This document shows positions 50,390 through 59,580 of a stretch of 64,000 nucleotides of DNA, one piece after another; the stretch's first letter is position 1, and every line of letters starts with the position of its first letter. The notes beneath the pieces are model-generated. The model saw only the letters and a list, made by a program, of their open reading frames with translations. It did not search any database and was not told where the DNA came from. The stretch lies in NCBI RefSeq assembly GCF_046244365.1, contig NZ_CP176395.1, positions 5,332,001 to 5,396,000 of the forward strand. The letters run 5' to 3'. This DNA is from Paenibacillus_V sp046244365. Lineage in GTDB: Bacteria > Bacillota > Bacilli > Paenibacillales > NBRC-103111. The position numbers and the translations under genes were made by a program.

Positions 50390-52165
50390 ATGGCATTAGA
50401 CGGTTTAGTCATACGTGCAATCCGAGACGAACTTCGAGCTTGCATCGGCGGAAGGATCAACAAAATCCATCAGCCTTCGGATAACGATATTGTTCTTCAC
50501 ATCCGTGCCCAGGGGCAAAATTTACGGCTGCTGCTATCGGCAAGCCCGACTTATCCGCGCGTCCATCTGACCGGACAGCCCTTCGTCAACCCGCTCGAGG
50601 CGCCGATGTTCTGCATGCTGCTCCGCAAACACTGCGAAGGCGGCGTTATCGAAACGATCGAGCAGGTCGGAATGGAGCGAATCCTGCATATTAGCGTCAG
50701 ACACCGCGACGAGCTTGGCGATCTAAGCTTGAAGAAGATCGTCGTCGAGCTGATGGGTAGGCACAGCAACATCGTCCTTCTCGATCCGGAAGCCGGAACG
50801 ATTATCGACGGCATCCATCATGTAACGCCTGCGATCAGCAGCTACCGCGTCATTATGCCCGGAAGCAAATACGTCGCACCGCCCGACCAGGGCAAGCACG
50901 ATCCGCTCGACGTTACGGCGGACCGGTTTGCGGAACTTCTCTCGAAAGATGCCGAAACGGCCGAAGAGCTCGAAGCGGAGGAGGATGACGGCAAACGCTT
51001 AGCCGAACGTTTAGTCGCCTTATTCAGCGGCATTAGCCCGACGATTGCTGCCGAAATGGCGTACCGCGCCGCGAACGGGGGAGCGGGCGTTTCGAAAGCC
51101 GCCTTGTGGCCCGTGTTCCAAGAGCTGATGGAGCTTGTCCGCGAGCGGCGCTACGCGCCTGCAATCGTCACGACGCCGTCCGGCAAGTCGCTCTTCTCGA
51201 TCGTTGCATTGACTTATGCAGGCGGGGAAGTACGCCGCTTCGACTCGATGTTCGAATGTTTGGAAGCCTACTACGGGGATAAAGCCGAACGCGACACGGT
51301 CAAACAGCGGATGGCGGATCTGCTCAAATTTTTGCAGAACGAGAAGAACAAAAATGTCAAAAAGCTCGAAAAGCTTGAAGAAACGATGGAAGAGGCCAAG
51401 GACGCGGACCGGTTCCGCATTCTCGGCGAGCTGGTGACGGCATCCATTCACGCCATCCGCAAGGGCGACAAGCAAGTGGAGACAATCAATTACTACGACG
51501 AAGAGCAGCGTCCCGTCACGATCGAGTTGGATCCGCTGCTCTCGCCGCCCGAGAACGCCCAGCGCTACTTCAAGAAGTACACCAAAGGCAAAAACAGTCT
51601 CATCGCCGTACGCGAGCAGTTGGACAGCACGCATGCGGAAATTCAATATTTGGAAACCGTGCTGCAGCAGATCGGGCACGCCTCCCTCGCCGATATCGAA
51701 GAAATCCGCGAAGAATTGGTCGAGCAAGGCTATATCCGGCACCGCGGCAAAAAATCGGCCAAGAAAAAAAAGAACGACAAACCGGTGATCACCTGCTACC
51801 TGTCGAGCGAAGGCATTCCGATCTACGTCGGAAAAAACAATACGCAGAACGAATATTTGACCAACCGTCTCGCCCAATCCGCCGACACCTGGCTGCATAC
51901 GAAGGATATCCCGGGTTCGCATGTAGTGATCCGAAGCGGCACGTTCGGAGAAGCCACCTTGAACGAAGCCGCCCGGCTGGCCGCATACTACAGCCAAGCC
52001 AAGCAGTCCAGCCAAGTGCCGGTCGACTACACGCTGATCCGCCATGTGCGCAAGCCGAACGGTTCCAAGCCGGGCTTCGTTATTTACGATCATCAAAAAA
52101 CGTTATTCGTTACGCCCGACGAGGCCGCAATCAAATCGCTTCCGCTTGCAGCCAAAGGACAATGA
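50390..52165 (+). CDS. rqcH: Rqc2 homologue RqcH (NFACT family, formerly FbpA)
   Basis: Binds obstructed 50S subunits and recruits Ala-tRNA to add alanine tails to stalled peptides, marking them for degradation. 591 residues: NFACT-N (about 1-240, MALDGLVIRAIRDELRACIG), helix-hairpin-helix (GISPTIAAEMAYRA), a long coiled coil (about 300-440) and C-terminal NFACT-R (PIYVGKNNTQNEYLTNRLAQ and the HTKDIPGSHVVIR motif). The start ATG 50390 is preceded by GGAATGGAG. Its single-gene unit ends at a perfect terminator. Confidence 0.95.
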   Translation: MALDGLVIRAIRDELRACIGGRINKIHQPSDNDIVLHIRAQGQNLRLLLSASPTYPRVHLTGQPFVNPLEAPMFCMLLRKHCEGGVIETIEQVGMERILHISVRHRDELGDLSLKKIVVELMGRHSNIVLLDPEAGTIIDGIHHVTPAISSYRVIMPGSKYVAPPDQGKHDPLDVTADRFAELLSKDAETAEELEAEEDDGKRLAERLVALFSGISPTIAAEMAYRAANGGAGVSKAALWPVFQELMELVRERRYAPAIVTTPSGKSLFSIVALTYAGGEVRRFDSMFECLEAYYGDKAERDTVKQRMADLLKFLQNEKNKNVKKLEKLEETMEEAKDADRFRILGELVTASIHAIRKGDKQVETINYYDEEQRPVTIELDPLLSPPENAQRYFKKYTKGKNSLIAVREQLDSTHAEIQYLETVLQQIGHASLADIEEIREELVEQGYIRHRGKKSAKKKKNDKPVITCYLSSEGIPIYVGKNNTQNEYLTNRLAQSADTWLHTKDIPGSHVVIRSGTFGEATLNEAARLAAYYSQAKQSSQVPVDYTLIRHVRKPNGSKPGFVIYDHQKTLFVTPDEAAIKSLPLAAKGQ

Positions 52166-52176
52166 TCGGCCCATTA

Positions 52177-52217
52177 GCAAAAACAGCGCTCCCCTTGTGT
52201 GGTAGCGCTGTTTTTGC
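52177..52217. terminator. Bidirectional terminator between rqcH and the PHP gene
   Basis: Perfect 14-bp arms GCAAAAACAGCGCT and AGCGCTGTTTTTGC with a 13-nt loop; T runs face both directions. Confidence 0.93.
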
Positions 52218-52222
52218 TTCTA

Positions 52223-53077
52223 TTACCTGCGCGAGTCCGCTTTCTTACGAAGCGCTTCTACGGCAGACATGGCTACTTTGCGCGAGCCGAGCGGCGAATG
52301 GAAGACGATGCCGTCCCGCTCGCCGTGAAAATCGGAACCGGCTGTCACGATCAGCCCGAATCTCAAGGCGATCGCCTCATAGCGTTTCGCGTCTTCGTCC
52401 GAATGATCGGCGTGATGCGCCTCGATGCCGTCCAGTCCGGCTTCGGCGATCCGCTCGACCAGCTCGTCGTCGCCGTATAGCGCGGGATGCGCCAGCACCG
52501 CCGCCCCGCCCGCTTCGCGAATCCAGCGAATCGCTTCCGCCGGCTCGATTCGCGGGGCGTTTACGTACGCTTTGCCGCCTTTGCCCAAGTATTCGGCGAA
52601 CGCTTCCTCCAGCGAGCTTACATATCCGCGCTTAACGAGGAGAGACGCGATATGTGGGCGCCCGACGGACTCGTCCGGCTTCAGCTCGCGGCCGAGATTC
52701 GCGATTACTTCCTCCATCGTGATCGGAAAGCCGCACGCATGCAGCTTCTCGATCAGCGTATCGTTGCGGTGCTTGCGCACCTCGCGAAGCTGCTCCAGCC
52801 GTTCCAGCAGCCGGGTGTCGGCCGTATCGATAAAATAACCGAGCACATGAATGTCCTGCCCGCGCGCCGAGGTTGAAATTTCGACTCCCGGCACGACTTC
52901 CACCCCAAGCCGCCGCCCTTCCTTTACCGCTTCGGCAACGCCTGCAACCGTATCGTGATCCGTTATCGCCAGAGCGGACAGCCCGGCTTCGTGCGCCAGC
53001 CTGACGTTGCCGCTTGGGGCGAGTGTACCGTCGGATGCAATCGTGTGCGTATGTAAATCCGCAAAGCCCTTCTCCAT
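52223..53077 (-). CDS. PHP-domain phosphoesterase (RNase AM/YciV-like)
   Basis: 284 residues with PHP metal motifs: DLHTHTIASDG (H-x-H), ITDHDT, GVEIS, HVLGYF, GRPHIA, LAHPAL, GIEAHH and GSDFHG. Family members hydrolyse 3',5'-bisphosphonucleotides or act as 5'-3' exonucleases on short RNA and DNA. ATG 53077 has GGGAGGGAAGG upstream. It is convergent with rqcH and 47 bp downstream of the LysR gene. Confidence 0.9.
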   Translation of the reverse strand: MEKGFADLHTHTIASDGTLAPSGNVRLAHEAGLSALAITDHDTVAGVAEAVKEGRRLGVEVVPGVEISTSARGQDIHVLGYFIDTADTRLLERLEQLREVRKHRNDTLIEKLHACGFPITMEEVIANLGRELKPDESVGRPHIASLLVKRGYVSSLEEAFAEYLGKGGKAYVNAPRIEPAEAIRWIREAGGAAVLAHPALYGDDELVERIAEAGLDGIEAHHADHSDEDAKRYEAIALRFGLIVTAGSDFHGERDGIVFHSPLGSRKVAMSAVEALRKKADSRR

Positions 53078-53124
53078 GCCCTTCCCTCCCGTATGCTCAG
53101 ATCAAGCCGCACCTCAGTCAAGGT

Positions 53125-54036
53125 CTACAGCCACTTCTGCAAATCGCGTTCCCGTAAAAATTCGAGAAACGTCACCGCCGCCATCGGCAGCAGCGCCGAT
53201 TTCAAATGAACGGCATAAAAGCTGCGGGCAAAGCGGATACCTTCGATCGACCTCGCTTGCACGATCCCAAGGGCAACTTCGTGTTTCACCGCCGATTGCG
53301 ACAATATCGTAAGGCCAAGATTCGCCTCCACCGCGGATTTTACCGCGCCGGTGCTTCCAAGCTCCATGACGATGCGCATGCCTCGGGGATCGACGCCGCG
53401 CCTCAGCAGCTCTTCCTCCATCACTCGCCTTGTGCCCGATCCTTTCTCGCGCAGGACGAAAGGATACGAAAAAGCCTGTTCGATCGTAATTTCGGATTGT
53501 CCGGCAAGCGGATGCGCACTCGGTACGATCAGCTTCAGCTCGTCGCTCAAGACGGCGTCCGACTGCATGTCCGGATGATCGACCGGCGCCTCTACGATTC
53601 CGAAATTGAGCGTATGCTGGGCGATTTCCTCGACGATTTGCGTCGTGTTGATCACCTTTAGGCTGACCGAAATTTGCGGATACTCCTCATTAAACGGTCC
53701 AAGCAGCCGCGGCAGCATATATTCGCCGACCGTCAAGCTGGCGCCGAGGTGCAGTCGCCCCGTGAGCATGCGGCAGTAGTTCGCCATAGCGGATTCCGTT
53801 TCCTGGATCAGCTCGATGCTTCGTTTGGCGTAAGGCATAAGCTCGCTGCCCGCCTCGGTCAGCTCGATCTTTTTCGTCGTGCGAACGAACAACTTGACGC
53901 CGAATTGTTCCTCAAGCGACTGCACCTGCATCGTAACGGCAGGCTGCGTCATATGAAGCGCTTGCGCCGCGCTCGAAAAGCTCCCCTTGTCCGCAACGGT
54001 ATAAAAAATATGTAATTGGTGAAAGTTGACCGCCAT
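53125..54036 (-). CDS. LysR-family transcriptional regulator (CysL-like)
   Basis: 303 residues: N-terminal winged helix-turn-helix (about 3-62, FHQLHIFYTVADKGSFSSAA then LHMTQPAVTMQVQSLEEQ) and a C-terminal periplasmic-binding-like sensor (LGASLTVGEYMLPRLLGPF, FVLREKGSGTRRVMEEELL). The overall pattern is close to CysL/YwfK-type regulators of sulfur or acetate metabolism, but no such genes lie nearby, so the target is unknown. Confidence 0.88.
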   Translation of the reverse strand: MAVNFHQLHIFYTVADKGSFSSAAQALHMTQPAVTMQVQSLEEQFGVKLFVRTTKKIELTEAGSELMPYAKRSIELIQETESAMANYCRMLTGRLHLGASLTVGEYMLPRLLGPFNEEYPQISVSLKVINTTQIVEEIAQHTLNFGIVEAPVDHPDMQSDAVLSDELKLIVPSAHPLAGQSEITIEQAFSYPFVLREKGSGTRRVMEEELLRRGVDPRGMRIVMELGSTGAVKSAVEANLGLTILSQSAVKHEVALGIVQARSIEGIRFARSFYAVHLKSALLPMAAVTFLEFLRERDLQKWL

Positions 54037-54137
54037 TCGTCATTCATACCCCCATCTTAAGCCGACCGGCTTCATTCATTATAGCATATCCCTCTCATCG
54101 GTCCCCACATTGTATGGCGGAGCAAGGCGTCTAACGA

Positions 54138-54170
54138 TAAAAAAAGCATGCAGGGCAATCCCGCATGCTC
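54138..54170 (-). terminator. Terminator after the gene at 54192
   Basis: Leftward GAGCATGCGGG-ATTG-CCCTGCATGC followed by TTTTTTTATC. Confidence 0.88.
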
Positions 54171-54191
54171 ATTCTCGCCTGTCCGTTTTTG

Positions 54192-54629
54192 TTATCTGCG
54201 CTTTCGGCTGTTCTTGATCAGCGTCATTCTGCGGGAATGGCGCAGCCAGGAATAATAGGACTTTAAATCCCTCAGCTCAATCGTTTCAGACATGCGTCCC
54301 AGAAACGTTACGACAATCATTTTGTGCAGAATGTTCCCCGCGATGTCCGTCTCGGATTCGATCGGCGAAAATTCCGCAACCATGACTAGGTCGTCATCGA
54401 TCAAATACACATCCTGTTCGTTACGGTAATACGACTTTATGTTCGATTGCTTCAGCTTGCTCCATAAAAAAGCACAAATGTCATCGAAACCTGTTTTTTC
54501 GCTTTCCACTCGATCGATCCAGCGAGAGCGGGCATGATTCGTAATTACGATATCGGCGATTCTTTTCTCCCCAAGCGCAACGTAGAAAGGCTCGTAGGTG
54601 CTCCACCTGTCCATCATTCTATCTCTCAT
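54192..54629 (-). CDS. Hypothetical protein
   Basis: 145 residues. The start ATG 54629 has GGAGGAG upstream; ATG 54617 is possible. The central part combines a motif ITNHARSRWIDRVES with later strands DVYLIDDDLVMVAEFSP and HKMIVVTFLGRM. This layout loosely recalls small RelE-like or DUF4258-like folds, which is only a suggestion. It ends in a basic tail (MTLIKNSRKRR) that may contact nucleic acid. It stands alone between terminators, near ylbG and ylbF. Confidence 0.65.
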   Translation of the reverse strand: MRDRMMDRWSTYEPFYVALGEKRIADIVITNHARSRWIDRVESEKTGFDDICAFLWSKLKQSNIKSYYRNEQDVYLIDDDLVMVAEFSPIESETDIAGNILHKMIVVTFLGRMSETIELRDLKSYYSWLRHSRRMTLIKNSRKRR

Positions 54630-54805
54630 TACCGCAACTCTCCTCCCAGAAAAACAGGCCTTTCAGACTATGTACATTTCGTTATCGCCCTTATAGAACA
54701 TTTTACTCCATATTTACAAATATTACAATTAATTAATTTCGTTCTTGCACCATAAATATGAAAAAGATTCTGAGAGGCCCTTAGGAGAAGCGATTGCCCA
54801 GCCGA

Positions 54806-55069
54806 TTATACCGTATAAGATCTCGTCTTGTCCGGCACATTCCGACTGTATTCGGTTTTGATTTCATTGCGGTAGGACCGTTCCACTTTTTTGACGTACG
54901 GAAGCTTCTGAATGTTGCGAACCGTCTCGTCCAGCTTGTCCGCATGGATATACATGACGACATAGTGCATTTTTTTGGACATATAGTGAATGGAGCCGAA
55001 ACGCTCCAAATTTTTGGCCGGCTTCAGATCGTTTACCCAAACGATCAGCCCGCTGCGCTGCGTAAGCAT
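54806..55069 (-). CDS. ylbG: YlbG family protein (DUF2129)
   Basis: 87 residues, N-terminal RSGLIVWVNDLKPAKNLERF and YVVMYIHADKLDETVRNIQ. A small alpha/beta protein always paired with ylbF in Bacillales; its biochemical role is not established. ATG 55069 has GAGAGG upstream; the longer frame upstream is a low-complexity basic stretch. It lies 149 bp after ylbF, a gap holding two hairpins. Confidence 0.88.
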   Translation of the reverse strand: MLTQRSGLIVWVNDLKPAKNLERFGSIHYMSKKMHYVVMYIHADKLDETVRNIQKLPYVKKVERSYRNEIKTEYSRNVPDKTRSYTV

Positions 55070-55097
55070 GCTTGTTCCTCTCTTCCGTCTATATCGT

Positions 55098-55202
55098 ATA
55101 GGCTGACGAAAACGCTTGAAGGCGTTTTCGCGAATGTTTGTGCCCTTCGCTTTGTTGAATGAGCGCCGGAAGCGAAGCCTGATTGCGGCAAGCTTCGCTT
55201 CC
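55098..55202. repeat. Two hairpins between ylbF and ylbG
   Basis: The first hairpin has perfect 8-bp arms, GAAAACGC / GCGTTTTC, close to 55098-55129. The second has perfect 11-bp arms, GGAAGCGAAGC at 55168-55178 and GCTTCGCTTCC at 55192-55202. Neither is followed by a T run in the leftward direction, so they look like processing or stabilising structures, not terminators. Confidence 0.6.
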
Positions 55203-55218
55203 ATGCGCTATATTGCAG

Positions 55219-55680
55219 CTACCCGCAATTCCCGCTGCAGCTTCCGCCCGAACTGCAGCCCCCGGAGCTGCAGCCGCCGCCGTCCGCCAGCGGATTGTTG
55301 CTGGGCACCTTGACCGACTCGGAAACGGCATGAGCGATCGTTTTGGATATTTGATAGAGCAAGTCGTCCACCCGCTCCTCCGCATCCTTGAACTGCCTGA
55401 CGGATTCCATGGCGTCCAATTGCGCTTGAACCCGCTTGACCTCATCCATGGCGGCATGATAGTCGGGATGAAAATGACCGAACCGCTCGCATTCCTCGAA
55501 CAGTTCTTTCTTTTTGGCAAAAAGGCGGACAAGCCGTTTAACTTCCTCGTCTTGCTCAACCTTCTGTTTCCAGTATAAATATTGCGAAACCTCAGACGAT
55601 CCGTTGATCAGATCGCCCAACTCGTATGCCTGCATCAAAACGCCGGCCATATCGATCGCTTCGGCTTCCATAATACTCAT
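55219..55680 (-). CDS. ricF: YlbF/RicF family regulator with cysteine-rich tail
   Basis: RicF (YlbF) joins YmcA and YaaT in the Y-complex, which binds iron-sulfur clusters and directs RNase Y to mRNA targets, affecting competence, sporulation and biofilm. 153 residues: a helical Com_YlbF domain (about 5-125, GVLMQAYELGDLINGSSEV, VKRVQAQLDAMESVRQFKDA) and a tail with four cysteines in Gly/Ser repeats (GGGCSSGGCSSGGSCSGNCG), fit for a cluster ligand role. It precedes ylbG as in Bacillus. Confidence 0.9.
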   Translation of the reverse strand: MSIMEAEAIDMAGVLMQAYELGDLINGSSEVSQYLYWKQKVEQDEEVKRLVRLFAKKKELFEECERFGHFHPDYHAAMDEVKRVQAQLDAMESVRQFKDAEERVDDLLYQISKTIAHAVSESVKVPSNNPLADGGGCSSGGCSSGGSCSGNCG

Positions 55681-55729
55681 CGAATCACGACCTGTCTTCT
55701 ATTTTCGGCTTCCGCTTCCGGAAAACCGT

Positions 55730-57544
55730 TTATGACGGGTTGGCGCCGGGGAGCATAATCTGCACGGCGTGCCATTGATCCGGCGACAACATAACGGTAT
55801 TTTCGGCCTCTCGGCCTTGAAGCTTCCACTCCCCGCGCTCTTCGACAATAGCCGTCGGGACGATGAACCGCTCGGTTCCCGCAATGCCAAATTTTACGTA
55901 GGTCTTCCACTCCGCAGCCTGCCGCAGCAGCTCCTTGCAGGTCGAGGCGTGATAGGGGCGGAATTGCTTGAGCCACATTGCCGGAACCTGACGAATATCG
56001 GGAAGTCCTTCATTCGGATCGGGAATGGAGGAATCGACTTCAAAAGCAGGTGACGGCGGATGAAACAAAAATTCACCGCAATGAGCTGTCCCTATTTCCA
56101 GTATAAAGTTTTCTGCGCTCGCGCTCAATACTAAAGGACGGGCGTTTTTCATTTTGGGAAAAAGAAGTTTTTCTTCCAGACCGTCCGCAACCTGTTTGCA
56201 CCATTGCCGCATAGTCCCTTCCACGTTATCCGGAACGCCGTAAATGGCGAGCGATGTCAATTCGCGCAAGCATTCCTCCGCACCGTTTACTTCTCCTCTC
56301 GCCAGCGCAGCGGAAACACGTTCTTTCGTCAGTCGCATGGCGGAGAACCGGTCGACGCGAACGATATCGGCAAACGCGCTCAAACGCCAAATATCGGCAT
56401 ACGGTACGCCCGCGGGAACGAGCAGCTCGAAATCAGGCTGCACGTAAATACAGCTGTGCCGTGACTTGGGTTCAATGAGCGATGGGCCGGACCGGAACCC
56501 GATGCCGCCTGACGGAACCCGAAACCGGATGGCCGTCTCGCCGTCCGGCGCAGCCAGAAGCTCCAGCCATCCTATGGCGTCCATAGCCTTCAGCCAATCG
56601 TCAAGCACTGCCCTGGAATCGCTCCGATCGGTCTCCCTAACGATGCCGTTCTTGATGAGCCAGCCGTGAAGCCCGGAAACCTTCGGCAAGCTGTCCGGTC
56701 CGAGTCCTTCCAGCCATACGAGCGCATGCTCCAGCCACAGTTCCTCCGGTCTATATAGCTCCCTAAAGCAGCGGTAAATCGCCGTATGCACTACTTCATT
56801 GGTGCAGGATAGCAATCGGCCGAGCGCATTCCGGTCAACCGACAATCGGTTTTCATTGACGGCAATAAGTCCGAGGCGGAATCCGGTCTCCAGCACCAAG
56901 GCTGCTTGCGGAGGATAGAAAGCCTCATATTCATAGGAAAGAGCGAAACGACGCAGATCCGTATCTTTAAGCGTTACGATTTTCAAAAGCGATGCAAGCT
57001 GAAGCTTCGCCATCGTTCCTTTGCCTGTCAGCTTCACCTCATGCTCGCTGCAAAATCGAAGCAGAAGCAGCAGATCCCAGGCGATTCGCATAAACGCTTC
57101 CGACCCGTCCGATTCATCCGGTTCCGCCAGGCCGCTTGCGGAAGGCTCCTCTTGCAGGAGCAGCTTCTGCCAAATGCCGAACGTGTCCTCCGGCAGCACG
57201 AACAGCTGCTCGCCCCAAGATTTGCGCAGGGAGAACAACACCCCTTTGCGCCGTAGCTGAAGCAGGCCGAGCCGAAGCTCGGCGCCGGACAAAGCATCCT
57301 GCTTGACCGCCCTCTCGAGCGCAGACGCTTCGAAGGGGCGAGAGCCGAAGGCAAGGACGATCCGCCGCAGCGCCGCCTGTTCCCATCTCCGCATCGAGGC
57401 GAGCAGATCGGCCAGCGTCTCGTAAGACGCAAGCGCCTGTCCGACCGGCATTCCTTGTTTTCGCCTATTCGCAACAGCGGGATGCTCGTCGTACACGGCG
57501 GTAACGGAATCCGGCAGTTGAACGAGCAATTCATTTAGTCTCAT
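55730..57544 (-). CDS. Helicase-associated partner protein of the XPB-like helicase
   Basis: 604 residues. The C-terminal part (about 370-600) resembles the helicase XPB/Ssl2 N-terminal domain family (for example CIYVQPDFELLVPAGVPYAD, then VSAALARGEV and LVLSASAENFILEIG). The N-terminal half is helical with winged-helix-like stretches (LASMRRWEQAALRRIVLAFG). No ATPase motif is present. It starts at ATG 57544 behind GAGGAAG, 34 bp after the XPB gene. A similar adjacency occurs in Mycobacterium tuberculosis (Rv0861c-Rv0862c), from memory. It probably binds the helicase or its DNA. Confidence 0.75.
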   Translation of the reverse strand: MRLNELLVQLPDSVTAVYDEHPAVANRRKQGMPVGQALASYETLADLLASMRRWEQAALRRIVLAFGSRPFEASALERAVKQDALSGAELRLGLLQLRRKGVLFSLRKSWGEQLFVLPEDTFGIWQKLLLQEEPSASGLAEPDESDGSEAFMRIAWDLLLLLRFCSEHEVKLTGKGTMAKLQLASLLKIVTLKDTDLRRFALSYEYEAFYPPQAALVLETGFRLGLIAVNENRLSVDRNALGRLLSCTNEVVHTAIYRCFRELYRPEELWLEHALVWLEGLGPDSLPKVSGLHGWLIKNGIVRETDRSDSRAVLDDWLKAMDAIGWLELLAAPDGETAIRFRVPSGGIGFRSGPSLIEPKSRHSCIYVQPDFELLVPAGVPYADIWRLSAFADIVRVDRFSAMRLTKERVSAALARGEVNGAEECLRELTSLAIYGVPDNVEGTMRQWCKQVADGLEEKLLFPKMKNARPLVLSASAENFILEIGTAHCGEFLFHPPSPAFEVDSSIPDPNEGLPDIRQVPAMWLKQFRPYHASTCKELLRQAAEWKTYVKFGIAGTERFIVPTAIVEERGEWKLQGREAENTVMLSPDQWHAVQIMLPGANPS

Positions 57545-57578
57545 CGGACACTTCCTCATTACCGGAACAAATGTTCGT

Positions 57579-59312
57579 TTACGTAAGAAACGCCTCATCC
57601 CGTTGATTGGCGAAAGATTGTTGCCTGTGATCCTGAAGCACGTCGGAGGCGGCGGTCAACTCGTACCGGTAGCCCTGCTCGACAAGAAACAGTTGCCTGT
57701 TCAGAGCAAATTCTTCTTCTCTTGTCCGTTCGCTGACGAGCGAGTAAAAATGCACAACTTTACCGTCCGCTTTCGGACGCAGCACCCGTCCGAGCCGCTG
57801 CGCTTCTTCCTGGCGGGAGCCGAAGCTGCCGGAAACCTGAACGGCAACGGACGCATCGGGCAAATCGACGGCGAAATTCGCAACCTTCGAGACGATCAAC
57901 AGCGTCAATTCCCCTTCGCGAAAAAGCCGGTACAACCGATCCCTTTCGTCATGCGGCATCGTTCCCGACAAAAGTGGCGCTCCTGTACGTTCCGATATCG
58001 TTTGAAGCTGATTCAGGTACTGGCCGATCACTAGCGTAGGCTCGCCGGCATGCCGCTGCAGCAGCTTATTCAGCACCGGCCATTTCCCTTCGTTCTCCGC
58101 GGCGATTCGCAGCTTGTCCTTAGCTCCCGCGTGCCTGTAACGTTCCTCCGTCTTCTCCGGCATACCGATCTTGATTTCCGAACAAACGGCTTTGGCAATC
58201 CAGCCTGCCTGCTCCAGCCGTTTCCAAGGCATATCGAACCGTTTGGGGCCGACCAGCGAAAACACATCTTCCTCGCAGCCGTCCTCGCGAACGAGCGTCG
58301 CGGTCAAACCGAGCCGGCGCGTGGCCTGAATTTCTGCCGTGACCCGGAAGACCGGCGCTGGCAGAAGATGCGCCTCGTCGTAAATGATCAATCCCCAATC
58401 CCGCTCCTGAAACAAGTGCATATGCGAAAAAGCGTCGTTCTTCGACCGGCGATGGGTCAGGATCTGATAGGTCGCGATGGTAACCGGACGCACTTCCTTG
58501 CGGGTGCCGTTATATTCGCCGATCATGTCGGGCGTTAAATCGGTTTTGTCGAGCAGCTCATCCCGCCATTGGCGCACCGAAGTGACGTTGGTCGTCAGAA
58601 TCAAGGTCGCGCAGCCGCATTTTTCCATAGCGGCAATGCCGATGACGGTCTTACCGGCTCCGCAGGGAAGAACGAGCACACCGCTGCCGCCGTCGTTGGC
58701 GCCTCCCCTGTAGAAGGCATCGACCGCATCCCGCTGGTAATCGCGCAATACGAAAGGAGAACCGTTTGACCTTACTGCGTTTAGGCGAACGGGCAGCGTT
58801 TCCCCTTGATGATACCCGGCTTTATCCTCCACCGGGTAACCGAGCCGGGTCAGTTCCTGCTTCAGCTTGCCGCGCCACACGGGATCGATTACGGCGCTTC
58901 GCGTGTCTATCGTAGCCGTCAAATACGGTTGAAGGGACGGATAAGAAGCGATCTTGAACAAAATCCCCGGATCGTCGGAAACGAGCAGCAGCTTGTCTTC
59001 TTCCTGCACCATACGCAAAAGTCCATACCGGTTCATCGCCTGCTCGATACTCTGCTTAACGGAAGCCGGAACGCCCAGCTTGCCGTTCTCATTCAGATAG
59101 ACCAACAGTTGCTCGGCTGTCAGACCCGAAGCCGCGGCATTCCAGAGCGATAGAGGCGTTAACCGGTATGTATGAAAAGGATTGGGGCTTTTCACCAGCT
59201 CGGCAAAACGGCAAAGTTCCATACTGACCGTTTCGGCCCTGGGATGCTGGGCTTCAAGCAGCACCGTCATATCGTTTTGCACGAATAGCGGCGCGTTATG
59301 TTGATGCTTCAA
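57579..59312 (-). CDS. XPB-type superfamily 2 DNA helicase
   Basis: Bacterial homologue of the TFIIH/archaeal XPB 3'-5' helicase used in nucleotide excision repair and promoter opening. 577 residues: an N-terminal damage-recognition-like region (about 1-180), then the helicase core with Walker A PCGAGKT (216-222), DEAH (312-315), the XPB-specific RED motif (342-344 in LVREDGCEED), a thumb-like segment and motif VI QRLGRVLRPK. It lacks the long acidic eukaryotic N-terminus. It forms an operon with the partner protein. In archaea XPB pairs with the nuclease Bax1, which is not seen here. Confidence 0.9.
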   Translation of the reverse strand: MKHQHNAPLFVQNDMTVLLEAQHPRAETVSMELCRFAELVKSPNPFHTYRLTPLSLWNAAASGLTAEQLLVYLNENGKLGVPASVKQSIEQAMNRYGLLRMVQEEDKLLLVSDDPGILFKIASYPSLQPYLTATIDTRSAVIDPVWRGKLKQELTRLGYPVEDKAGYHQGETLPVRLNAVRSNGSPFVLRDYQRDAVDAFYRGGANDGGSGVLVLPCGAGKTVIGIAAMEKCGCATLILTTNVTSVRQWRDELLDKTDLTPDMIGEYNGTRKEVRPVTIATYQILTHRRSKNDAFSHMHLFQERDWGLIIYDEAHLLPAPVFRVTAEIQATRRLGLTATLVREDGCEEDVFSLVGPKRFDMPWKRLEQAGWIAKAVCSEIKIGMPEKTEERYRHAGAKDKLRIAAENEGKWPVLNKLLQRHAGEPTLVIGQYLNQLQTISERTGAPLLSGTMPHDERDRLYRLFREGELTLLIVSKVANFAVDLPDASVAVQVSGSFGSRQEEAQRLGRVLRPKADGKVVHFYSLVSERTREEEFALNRQLFLVEQGYRYELTAASDVLQDHRQQSFANQRDEAFLT

Positions 59313-59580
59313 TGGTTCTACCTCCCGGCTATGCGAGTGCCTTTTCCTTAGTATGAAAGGAATCGGAGGAAATTAAACTCCGCCCGCCGTTCCGCATTTG
59401 GCTTTACACGGAAACGATTACCACATACAATAGCCAAGGATATACGCCTTTCGGCGTCCGAAACGTTTTCGCAGAAAAAGGTCTCGGAAAAATAATCATT
59501 CGTGCCGGACGTTTACCGAGAAATCGAACAATCAGCGAAATCCACCGTTCTGAGATTTTAAGGAGAAAAGAGGATATGCA

